Source: Planctomycetota bacterium (GTDB taxonomy: Bacteria; Planctomycetota; B129-G9). From it: a DNA stretch of 13,724 nt. The stretch lies in contig JAUWEX010000003.1 of the NCBI GenBank assembly GCA_030607235.1, positions 1-13,724 on the forward strand, written 5' to 3'. This document shows positions 8,578 through 13,688 of the stretch, one piece after another. A program made the position numbers and the translations under genes. Under the pieces are notes generated by a model. The model saw only the letters and a list, made by a program, of their open reading frames with translations, made no database searches and was not told the origin of the DNA. Within the stretch, counting starts at the first letter, position 1. Each line of letters opens with the position of its first letter.

Positions 8578-8594
8578 ATTGAGTCGCGCTCAAT
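8578..8594 (-). other. Small inverted repeat just after the tuf stop codon
   Basis: ATTGAG and CTCAAT pair as six bases around TCGCG, beginning at the last base of the tuf stop codon. No uridine run follows on the minus strand. It might stabilise the 3' end of tuf mRNA or act as a partial stop; it is too weak for a terminator call. Confidence 0.25.
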
Positions 8595-9799
8595 TACTTG
8601 ATGATCTTGGTTACGACACCGGCGCCGACCGTCTTGCCGCCTTCGCGGATAGCGAAGCGCAGGCCTTCTTCCATGGCGATCGGGTAGATGAGTTTTATGC
8701 CGATCGTTACGTTGTCGCCGGGCATAACCATCTCCGTGCCTTCGGGCAGAGAAACCGAACCGGTTACGTCCGTCGTGCGGAAGTAGAACTGCGGCTTGTA
8801 GCCGACGAAGAACGGAGAGTGGCGTCCGCCCTCTTCTTTCTTCAGGATGTACACCTGGCCTTCGAACTCGGTGTGCGGGGTGATCGATCCCGGAATCGCC
8901 AGGACCTGTCCGCGCTCAACCTCGTCCTTCTTGATACCGCGCAAAAGGATACCGGCGTTGTCGCCGGCCTGGGCATGGTCGAGGGTCTTGTTGAACATCT
9001 CGACGCCCGTTACGACCGTCTTACGGACTTCTTCGGTAAGACCGACGATCTCTATCTCGTTGCCGACCTTGATCGTCCCGCGATCCACGCGACCGGTAAC
9101 GACCGTTCCGCGGCCCTCGATGCTGAACACATCTTCGATGGGCATCAGGAACGGCTTGGCCGAGTCGCGCTCCGGCTCGGGGATATAAGAGTCCAGCGCA
9201 TCGACGAGTTCCATAATACAGGCGACTTGCGGGTCGTCGAATTTGCCCGCATCGGCCGCTTCACTGGCCTTAAGCGCGCTGCCCTTGATGATGGGAATAT
9301 CGTCGCCGGGGAATTCGTAGCTGGAAAGCAGCTCGCGCAGTTCCATCTCGACCAGTTCGATCAGTTCGGGATCGTCGACCATGTCGCATTTGTTCAGGAA
9401 CACCACCATCGCCGGTACGCCCACCTGCCTCGCCAGGAGGATATGCTCCCTGGTCTGGGGCATAGCGCCGTCGTCGGCGCCGACCACCAGGATAGCGCCG
9501 TCCATCTGCGCCGCGCCGGTGATCATGTTCTTGATGTAGTCGGCGTGCCCGGGGCAGTCGACGTGCGCGTAGTGGCGATTCAGCGATTCGTATTCGACGT
9601 GGCATGTCTGGATGGTTATGCCGCGCGCCTTCTCTTCGGGCGCCTTGTCGATATCGTCAAACGTGCGCACCTTGGCGAGGTTCTTCGAAGCGAGAACCTT
9701 GGTCATCGCTGCCGTCAAAGTGGTTTTTCCGTGGTCGATATGCCCAATCGTACCGACGTTCAGATGCGGTTTTGTCCGCTTGAATATCTCTTTGGCCAT
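8594..9799 (-). CDS. tuf: Translation elongation factor Tu
   Basis: EF-Tu delivers aminoacyl-tRNA to the ribosomal A site as the GTP complex. The 401-residue protein has all GTPase motifs: G1 GHIDHGKT (19-26), G2 Thr62 in RGITI, G3 DCPGH (81-85, catalytic His85), G4 NKCD (136-139), and a SAL G5. Domains 2 and 3 follow and the end is [20 protein letters not shown]. Thr390 in GGKTVGAG corresponds to E. coli Thr382, the residue phosphorylated by the Doc toxin; a doc-like gene lies at 12495-12878. ATG at 9797-9799 follows GAGGAGA, a strong ribosome binding site. It is preceded by tRNA-Thr and tRNA-Gly, the typical tRNA-tufB arrangement. No sign of truncation. Confidence 0.99.
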   Translation of the reverse strand: MAKEIFKRTKPHLNVGTIGHIDHGKTTLTAAMTKVLASKNLAKVRTFDDIDKAPEEKARGITIQTCHVEYESLNRHYAHVDCPGHADYIKNMITGAAQMDGAILVVGADDGAMPQTREHILLARQVGVPAMVVFLNKCDMVDDPELIELVEMELRELLSSYEFPGDDIPIIKGSALKASEAADAGKFDDPQVACIMELVDALDSYIPEPERDSAKPFLMPIEDVFSIEGRGTVVTGRVDRGTIKVGNEIEIVGLTEEVRKTVVTGVEMFNKTLDHAQAGDNAGILLRGIKKDEVERGQVLAIPGSITPHTEFEGQVYILKKEEGGRHSPFFVGYKPQFYFRTTDVTGSVSLPEGTEMVMPGDNVTIGIKLIYPIAMEEGLRFAIREGGKTVGAGVVTKIIK

Positions 9800-9902
9800 T
9801 GGCGTTCTCCTCGAGAAATAACTTGCCTACCCCTTTCGGGCTACCTTCTCTCACTCGCAGCGGGCGGCCCGGCCCTCTGCAGAGACGATTGATTTCAATA
9901 TG

Positions 9903-9975
9903 AGCTGCTGATGGGATTCGAACCCATGACCTCATCCTTACCAAGGATGCGCTCTGCCGGCTGAGCTACAGCAGC
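9903..9975 (-). tRNA. trnT: tRNA-Thr (anticodon GGU)
   Basis: Minus-strand cloverleaf of 73 bases. The acceptor stem is GCTGCTG with CAGCAGC and the discriminator is U. The anticodon stem CATCC/GGATG encloses TTGGTAA, giving anticodon GGU (9940-9942). The D arm GTAGCTCAGCCGGCAGAGC and T arm GGGTTCGAATCCC are standard. The CCA end is not encoded. It stands about 100 bases before tuf, in the same transcript. Confidence 0.97.
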
Positions 9976-10016
9976 GAATTTTTCGCAGCGCGCGAGGCGC
10001 CGGTTTTCCCTAAATA

Positions 10017-10087
10017 AGCGGGCGATGGGAATCGAACCCACACAGCCAGCTTGGAAGGCTGGAGCTCTGCCCTTGAGCTACGCCCGC
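10017..10087 (-). tRNA. trnG: tRNA-Gly (anticodon UCC)
   Basis: Minus-strand cloverleaf of 71 bases. The acceptor stem is GCGGGCG with CGCCCGC and the discriminator is U. The anticodon stem CCAGC/GCTGG encloses CTTCCAA, giving anticodon UCC (10053-10055). The T arm is GGGTTCGATTCCC. The CCA end is not encoded. It is the first gene of the tRNA-tuf transcript, some 128 bases after the predicted start site, and 41 bases before tRNA-Thr. Confidence 0.97.
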
Positions 10088-10191
10088 ATTGTTGTTGTTT
10101 GTGGTTACAACGGTGACTTCACAAGATATGCTCTCGAACTGGATCCCTAATCACAGCCGCGTACCGCCGAAATTACGACATAACCACCACA

Positions 10192-10209
10192 CAGTCCGCC
10201 TGAGGCGGA
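10192..10209. repeat. 18-base hairpin repeat, copy 1 (in tuf leader)
   Basis: CAG followed by TCCGCC-TGA-GGCGGA, a six-pair hairpin with a three-base loop. The same 18 bases occur exactly on the minus strand at 12439-12456. This copy lies within the first 25 bases of the predicted tRNA-tuf transcript, so it would form a hairpin at the extreme 5' end of the leader. Confidence 0.7.
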
Positions 10210-10221
10210 GCAAAGGGGCTG

Positions 10222-10249
10222 ATTATATATACCTAACGGGAAGTGTCAA
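10222..10249 (-). promoter_or_regulatory. Promoter of the tRNA-Gly/tRNA-Thr/tuf operon
   Basis: On the minus strand a perfect TTGACA (10244-10249) and a perfect TATAAT (10222-10227) are 16 bases apart, a housekeeping sigma-70 promoter. Transcription would start near 10215, leaving a 128-base leader before tRNA-Gly. Upstream at 10261-10277 is an A/T palindrome (AAAAAAT-CA-ATTTTTT) at about -46 to -62, where an UP element would sit. The remainder of the gene-free stretch 10088-10423 holds the 18-base hairpin repeat (10192-10209), this upstream element, and the divergent mntA promoter at 10355-10382. Confidence 0.85.
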
Positions 10250-10354
10250 CAAGAATCTCGAAAAAAATCAATTTTTTCCCTGCCCCGCCTCGCGGACAAA
10301 GATGATCGCGCCCGCTCGACAAAATAATCCGCTTGTCCATTCGCCGGAGATTGC

Positions 10355-10382
10355 TTGACAAAGAACCGCTCCAGCGGATAAT
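10355..10382 (+). promoter_or_regulatory. Promoter and candidate operators of the mntA-hepT pair
   Basis: TTGACA at 10355-10360 and GATAAT at 10377-10382 are spaced 16 bases, 42 bases before the mntA ATG. Two palindromes overlap it. CCGCT-CC-AGCGG (10366-10377) fills the spacer, and ATAATA with TATTAT (10378-10383 and 10393-10398) covers the -10 box and start region. Both are placed where a repressor would block polymerase, which fits autoregulation by the toxin-antitoxin complex; this is inference. Confidence 0.65.
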
Positions 10383-10423
10383 ACCTATATGTTATTATTT
10401 TACGGCCGTGGGGAGACAATATC

Positions 10424-10738
10424 ATGTTAGCCGACGATTTGCATATAGACCGCAAGCGCATCGCCGCCGTATGTTCGAAATACCGCGTGGCAAAACTGGA
10501 AGTTTTCGGCAGTTTCGCGCGAGGCGATGCCCGGCCTGCCAGCGATCTCGATATCCTCGTAACGTTCGAGGCAGGCGTAAGCGATGGGCTGGATATTGTT
10601 GCCTTGCAACAGGAACTCGAGGTGATTCTCGGCCGCCCGGTTGACCTGCTCACCCGCTCGTCGGTCGAGCGCTCTCCCAACAAATACTTCCGCCGTTTCG
10701 CCACCAAGAACACGGAGCCTATCTATGAGTGCACGTGA
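10424..10738 (+). CDS. mntA: MntA-type nucleotidyltransferase antitoxin
   Basis: Minimal nucleotidyltransferase of 104 residues, the antitoxin half of a MntA-HepT (type VII) module. The nucleotidyltransferase signature is complete: GSFARG at 29-34, then Asp41 and Asp43 in SDLDILV, spaced as GS-x10-D-x-D, with a likely third acidic residue Asp74 in RPVDLLT. In characterised pairs MntA neutralises HepT by transferring AMP to the tyrosine of its active motif. ATG at 10424 follows GGGGAGA. The stop overlaps the hepT start by 14 bases, indicating coupled translation. Divergent from the tuf operon, with its own promoter at 10355-10382. Function is inferred from motifs and the neighbour; substrate nucleotide is not known. 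Confidence 0.92.
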   Translation: MLADDLHIDRKRIAAVCSKYRVAKLEVFGSFARGDARPASDLDILVTFEAGVSDGLDIVALQQELEVILGRPVDLLTRSSVERSPNKYFRRFATKNTEPIYECT

Positions 10739-11102
10739 TCCGCGCGAGCGCGACCTTGTCAAATGCGAGGATATGCGCATCCACGCCGAACGCGCATGCA
10801 GGTTCGTCGGCGGGCATTCGCTCGATTCGTTCGCAAAAGACGAACTGACACAGACGGCGGCGATTCGATGCATCGAAGTAATAGGCGAGGCGGCGCGGCT
10901 TGTCTCCGAGGAAACCCGCAAACGCGCGCCACAAATACCCTGGCCCCTTATTATCGGAATGCGCCATGTTCTTGCGCACGATTACGGCACCGTGGACCTC
11001 GACAGAGTCTACGATGTGGTTACACACCAACTGCCCAACCTTCTCACCCACCTGCAACCGCTAATCAAGGCACTGGAAAAAGATACCAACTGGCAGGAAT
11101 AA
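10725..11102 (+). CDS. hepT: HepT-type HEPN toxin
   Basis: HEPN-domain toxin (DUF86 family), 125 residues. The ribonuclease motif R-x4-H-x-Y is present as Arg80, His85 and Tyr87 (RHVLAHDY), preceded by the conserved helix with IRCIEVIGEAARLVSEE and WPLIIGMR. Known HepT proteins cleave RNA and are held inactive by AMP added to this tyrosine by MntA. ATG at 10725 lies inside the end of mntA (14-base overlap) with GGAG upstream; a longer frame beginning at 10641 reads through mntA and is rejected. All key residues are intact, so the toxin is probably active. It converges on the AlbA_2 gene, the stop codons being 26 bases apart with no evident terminator. Confidence 0.93.
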   Translation: MSARDPRERDLVKCEDMRIHAERACRFVGGHSLDSFAKDELTQTAAIRCIEVIGEAARLVSEETRKRAPQIPWPLIIGMRHVLAHDYGTVDLDRVYDVVTHQLPNLLTHLQPLIKALEKDTNWQE

Positions 11103-11128
11103 ACAAGCGCTATATACATGCACACAAA

Positions 11129-12304
11129 TTAGTCAAAAACAATTTGCTTATCTGCGTATTGGTCCGCAATTTTTACGACTTTATCAACTGTCCACTCTTG
11201 ATCCTCAACTTCAATGTGTACTTTCAATTCCTTCATAATAGGTTCAGGTAAATTATCAGCAAATATTTTGATCGGAAGAACGATATCACTGGACATATTA
11301 CTTCCAAAATAAAGGCGATTGTACGTCCATTCCTTGCTTTTGGGCTGCACTTTATCAACGCCCCCCGATATAACCCAAATGTCACCGGTAAAACTTGCAC
11401 ATAAGTCTGAGGAAGGTCCAATACCTTTCATTGATACCATGGAAAAACGATTTTTCTCTACCGTTGGTTGTTCAGGCATATCAGATTTTTCACAAAATTG
11501 CCATTTTTTGTCAGCGTCAGGAATCTCTATTTCAAACCGAACGTCCCTAGCCAAGACTCCTCCAGAATTGACGATTACAAATGAGATTGGTTGCAACAAA
11601 GAATAGGTATAGAGGAATTTGGCGAATTCTCTGTAGTAATCCTCGTTATTAATTTTGTCGCTGAAAGCAATGAAGCCACTACCCTTCGAATTTCGGGAAT
11701 AATAATCAGGGATTTCTCCCTTTTCTGGCAAATGAATATTACAGGTCTCAAGAGAAAGTGAGTCTCCAAGAAGAGACCTTTTTGCTTGATCTCCGAATTG
11801 TATATCAAGCAAAGGATTTTCTTGCTTCTGCTTCAATCCCATTTGATAAGTATCGTCAGGGTTAGCAATTTTAGTCGAACTACCAAGGCGCATATAAACT
11901 GCATCCCTAATGAGTTTCCCGAAATCCTTTTTCAAGAATATTGGTCTCTTTTGAGAAAGAATATGCAAAATCCCAATTTGTTTTCCTTCAAATTCACGAG
12001 CAGAATATGAAAACTCCACGGGTCTATTGGTCTTTAGGTTAACAAACTGCTGCAATATTGCGTCGTCAATGTGATGAACCACCCCTACAATTTTGCTACG
12101 ACCTCCCTTCACTTCTTCAACACCAATTAATATATAAGCATCCGTTTTTCGCCAAGCGTTAGCAAAAGCCAATATGTCTTTAAGCAATTCGCTTTTCTCG
12201 GAATCTGAAGCCTTTTCAAAAAGATATTGATCACGTTTGAAATCCAGCGACGAACTTTCTCCATCATATAAAAGGCTCTCAATTTCTTCGTTGGTAATTG
12301 ACAT
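11129..12304 (-). CDS. AlbA_2 (Schlafen-type) domain protein, function unknown
   Basis: The N-terminal part (about residues 8-155 of 391) matches the AlbA_2 or Schlafen-like putative nucleic-acid-binding domain: ESSSLDFKRDQY, then ELLKDILAFAN, then YILIGVEE, and VYMRLGSSTKIANPDD at the end. Beyond residue about 165 I recognise no catalytic motif; a stretch near the middle (FVIVNSGGVLARDVRFEIEIPD) reads like a beta-sandwich of the kind found after AlbA_2 domains. No helicase or ATPase motif is visible. ATG at 12302-12304 is preferred because GAGG lies seven bases upstream; a start at 12337 has none. The gene is clearly richer in A and T than all neighbours and uses many ATA, AAT and TTA-type codons, which suggests recent transfer. 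It lies between two toxin-antitoxin pairs, so a defence role is possible but unproven. Confidence 0.85.
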   Translation of the reverse strand: MSITNEEIESLLYDGESSSLDFKRDQYLFEKASDSEKSELLKDILAFANAWRKTDAYILIGVEEVKGGRSKIVGVVHHIDDAILQQFVNLKTNRPVEFSYSAREFEGKQIGILHILSQKRPIFLKKDFGKLIRDAVYMRLGSSTKIANPDDTYQMGLKQKQENPLLDIQFGDQAKRSLLGDSLSLETCNIHLPEKGEIPDYYSRNSKGSGFIAFSDKINNEDYYREFAKFLYTYSLLQPISFVIVNSGGVLARDVRFEIEIPDADKKWQFCEKSDMPEQPTVEKNRFSMVSMKGIGPSSDLCASFTGDIWVISGGVDKVQPKSKEWTYNRLYFGSNMSSDIVLPIKIFADNLPEPIMKELKVHIEVEDQEWTVDKVVKIADQYADKQIVFD

Positions 12305-12385
12305 GGACATCCTCTGTAAGTTTTCCTTAATAGCCATAAGAGATTGTACATTTTAAGACAATCCCTCATTTTACACAAGCAACTG

Positions 12386-12462
12386 CTCCGTGATCTTTGT
12401 GCCCTCTGTGGTAAAAAACAAATTCGAAACCCTCTGCGTCCGCCTCAGGCGGACTGCGGTGA
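12386..12462. repeat. CACAGAGGA-type intergenic repeat, left copy
   Basis: On the minus strand this reads ACCGCAG, a 15-base hairpin, CGCAGAGGG, an A/T spacer, then ACCACAGAGGGCACAAAGATCACGGAG in pieces. Such CACAGAGGA and CGCAGAGGA strings form a dispersed repeat. A second tract with the two module types in swapped order is at 13283-13336. It fills the gap between the doc-like gene and the AlbA_2 gene. Confidence 0.65.
12439..12456. repeat. 18-base hairpin repeat, copy 2 (inside left CACAGAGGA repeat)
   Basis: On the minus strand this is CAG plus TCCGCC-TGA-GGCGGA, identical over 18 bases to 10192-10209 on the plus strand. The hairpin interrupts what would otherwise be a continuous CCGCAG-CGCAGAGGG string, so it looks inserted. 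Confidence 0.7.
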
Positions 12463-12494
12463 AAAATCGGTGGCAACGGCCCACTGCTCGTGCA

Positions 12495-12878
12495 TTATTG
12501 TTCAAGGTTGTTGCGGATGAACTCCGCCACCGCCGCTTTGTCGGCCTTGCCGCTCGCCACGGCAATGACGATGTTGGCAAGCGCTTTCTCATCGGCGTCC
12601 AACTCAACGCCGTTAACAGCAAGGAAAGTAATGGCCGCTGCTGTGCCCGTGCGTTTGTTGCCGTCGACGAAGGGATGGTTCTTGACGATATGGAAAAGGT
12701 ACGCGGCGGCCATCTCGATGATGTCGTCGTGCAAGAATTTCCCGGCAAATCCGGCTTGTGGCACGGCAATAGCGGAGAGAAGCAATTTCAGATCGCGTAT
12801 GCCGGGATCGCCGCCATAGCGTTCTATCTGGTAGTGATGAAGGCGAAGAATTTCTTCGAGCGTGAGAAATTCAGGCAT
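12495..12878 (-). CDS. doc: Doc-family (Fic fold) toxin
   Basis: Death-on-curing type toxin of 127 residues, the length of P1 Doc. The Fic motif is at residues 68-77 (HPFVDGNKRT): His68, Asp72, Asn74, Lys75 and Arg76 are all present. It has GNKR where AMP-transferring Fic enzymes have GNGR, and no second Arg three residues later, which is the Doc pattern. Doc phosphorylates EF-Tu on a C-terminal threonine and stops translation; this is known for P1 Doc and inferred here. ATG at 12876-12878 begins three bases after the antitoxin stop (TGA-GCC-ATG), so translation is coupled. The gene appears intact. The AMPylation activity of other Fic proteins cannot be fully ruled out. Confidence 0.92.
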   Translation of the reverse strand: MPEFLTLEEILRLHHYQIERYGGDPGIRDLKLLLSAIAVPQAGFAGKFLHDDIIEMAAAYLFHIVKNHPFVDGNKRTGTAAAITFLAVNGVELDADEKALANIVIAVASGKADKAAVAEFIRNNLEQ

Positions 12879-12881
12879 GGC

Positions 12882-13109
12882 TCACTCGGCAAGTTTTTTG
12901 AAAGTGCGTGCATAACGGCGATTGACAGACGCCATCGCCTTGTTGAATTTCGCCCTGCGCCTGGCGTCCTGCACCGGCGTTATCACGAGCACCGTGCCAT
13001 CGGTGGCAATCTCCAGCGGCGTATCGGGCTTGATGTTCAAAAGTTCGAGGATCGGCTTGTCCAATACGAGCGCCATGCTGTTGCCGTGCTTTGTAAGTTT
13101 CTTGATCAT
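12882..13109 (-). CDS. AbrB/MazE-like antitoxin of the doc module
   Basis: Small DNA-binding protein of 75 residues. The N-terminal half (KKLTKHGNSMALVLDKPILE, then LEIATDGTVLVITP) is the SpoVT-AbrB swapped-hairpin fold found in MazE-type antitoxins. The basic C-terminal tail (about 50-75, FNKAMASVNRRYARTFKKLAE in pieces) is the likely toxin-binding part. It is not Phd, the usual partner of Doc, but AbrB-type partners are known for Doc-family toxins. ATG at 13107-13109 has GGAG nine bases upstream. It probably represses its own promoter at 13144-13172, where ATACA-T-TGTAT (13140-13150) covers the -10 box. Confidence 0.88.
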   Translation of the reverse strand: MIKKLTKHGNSMALVLDKPILELLNIKPDTPLEIATDGTVLVITPVQDARRRAKFNKAMASVNRRYARTFKKLAE

Positions 13110-13139
13110 GCGGTCTATCTCCGGAACGATGTCATGTCA

Positions 13140-13172
13140 ATACATTGTATCACCGGGATAGGATTGTGTCAA
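13140..13172 (-). promoter_or_regulatory. Promoter and candidate operator of the antitoxin-doc pair
   Basis: On the minus strand TTGACA (13167-13172) and TACAAT (13144-13149) are 17 bases apart, 34 bases before the antitoxin ATG. The palindrome ATACA-T-TGTAT (13140-13150) overlaps the -10 box and is a plausible binding site for the AbrB-like antitoxin. Confidence 0.75.
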
Positions 13173-13253
13173 GGGCGAAAAAGTCTGGCGCGGCCCCTGT
13201 GGTTTTGCTTTTCTTCACGACTGTGTGCATAATCGGCACCTATTATATGGAGG

Positions 13254-13268
13254 GCGGGCAGTGCCCGC
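13254..13268. repeat. GC-rich triloop hairpin
   Basis: GCGGGC-AGT-GCCCGC, six pairs and a three-base loop, in the gene-free stretch 13110-13724. It has the same architecture as the other triloop hairpins in noncoding parts of the window. No uridine run follows on either strand. Confidence 0.6.
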
Positions 13269-13282
13269 TGCCAAGTCTTTTC

Positions 13283-13336
13283 ACCACAGAAGACACAGAG
13301 GACACAGAGATTTTTCTTAACCGCAGGGGCGCGGAG
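13283..13336. repeat. CACAGAGGA-type intergenic repeat, right copy
   Basis: The plus strand reads ACCACAG, then nine-base periodic AAGACACAG, AGGACACAG, then a T-rich spacer, then ACCGCAGGGGCGCGGAG. Compared with 12386-12462 the two module types are in the opposite order. Translations of this tract (TTEDTEDTE, NRRGAE) are spurious. I recall similar strings as false hypothetical proteins in planctomycete and related genomes. Confidence 0.65.
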
Positions 13337-13347
13337 AATTTTAATTC

Positions 13348-13381
13348 AGAACAGTTCTCAAAACCGTTACAGAACTGTTCT
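13348..13381. repeat. Perfect inverted repeat, 11-base arms
   Basis: AGAACAGTTCT (13348-13358) and AGAACTGTTCT (13371-13381) are reverse complements, separated by 12 bases. Each arm is itself nearly palindromic (AGAAC-N-GTTCT). It could be a paired operator or a hairpin; no gene is adjacent on either side. Confidence 0.6.
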
Positions 13382-13430
13382 AAATTATTCCCCGCGCACA
13401 AGATTTGTCAGTAAGTGGAAGCGAAGCGCT

Positions 13431-13455
13431 TCTGTCGCCGAAGCACGGCGACAGA
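13431..13455. repeat. Nine-pair hairpin
   Basis: TCTGTCGCC (13431-13439) pairs perfectly with GGCGACAGA (13447-13455) around a seven-base loop. It is flanked by GCGAAGCGC and CAGCGAGCG. No uridine run follows, so it is not called a terminator. Confidence 0.55.
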
Positions 13456-13498
13456 CAGCGAGCGATTATGGGACTATATGCTTTGTCCCCTATTGCCT

Positions 13499-13560
13499 GC
13501 GGAGGCTCTCCGCCCCTATTTGCAGCGGGGCGTCCCCGCTTGGGAGCAGGCCCTGCCTGC
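13499..13560. repeat. Tandem run of three triloop hairpins
   Basis: Three perfect stems with three-base loops follow one another at 22-25 base steps: GCGGAG-GCT-CTCCGC (13499-13513), AGCGGGG-CGT-CCCCGCT (13524-13540), and GCAGGC-CCT-GCCTGC (13546-13560). Stems differ in sequence but share the architecture. Open frames across this tract read only repeat and are not genes. Confidence 0.7.
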
Positions 13561-13574
13561 AAGGAGGAAATACG

Positions 13575-13688
13575 ATGGGATGTCATCTGCTGTGTTGAAA
13601 ACACTGCGATGAGTGCGGCGGCACGGCGGCGCGTAAAATTGACACGCCAAAGGATGGCGATGTTGTGAATGAGTGCTCGAAGATATAA
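13575..13688 (+). other. Possible short cysteine-rich frame interrupted by TGA
   Basis: A perfect AAGGAGG (13561-13567) stands seven bases before ATG 13575. The frame gives MGCHLLC, then TGA (13596-13598), then continues open for 29 codons (KHCDECGGTAARKIDTPKDG and on) to TAA at 13686-13688. Cysteines cluster on both sides of the TGA. It may be a selenocysteine codon, a broken gene, or chance. TGA is used as an ordinary stop elsewhere in this window (mntA, secE, the AbrB-like gene). Nothing is recognised in the last 36 bases. Confidence 0.2.

Noticed and set aside
8537-9892. A 451-codon open frame on the plus strand opposite tuf
   Set aside because: It is the antisense shadow of tuf, with no family resemblance and running into the neighbouring noncoding region.
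11103-11128. Terminator between convergent hepT and the AlbA_2 gene
   Set aside because: The 26 bases contain no stem followed by a uridine run on either strand.
12371-12769. Minus-strand frame of 132 codons over doc and the left repeat
   Set aside because: It reads doc in the wrong frame and then the CACAGAGGA-type repeat, giving a spurious TTEGTKITE-type tail.
13206-13234. Weak plus-strand promoter TTGCTT-17-CATAAT
   Set aside because: The -35 matches only half the consensus and no gene follows within a reasonable distance.
13283-13336. CRISPR array
   Set aside because: The periodic CACAGAGGA units are about nine bases with no spacers of constant length, so it is a simple tandem repeat.
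13348-13381. LexA-type SOS boxes
   Set aside because: The Gram-positive form needs GAAC-N4-GTTC; here only one base separates the halves.
13145-13414. Plus-strand 89-codon frame containing TTEDTEDTE
   Set aside because: Translation of an intergenic repeat. No ribosome binding site and no family match.
13380-13668. Open frames on both strands over the hairpin run
   Set aside because: They translate palindromic repeats, so both strands stay open by symmetry. No domain is seen.
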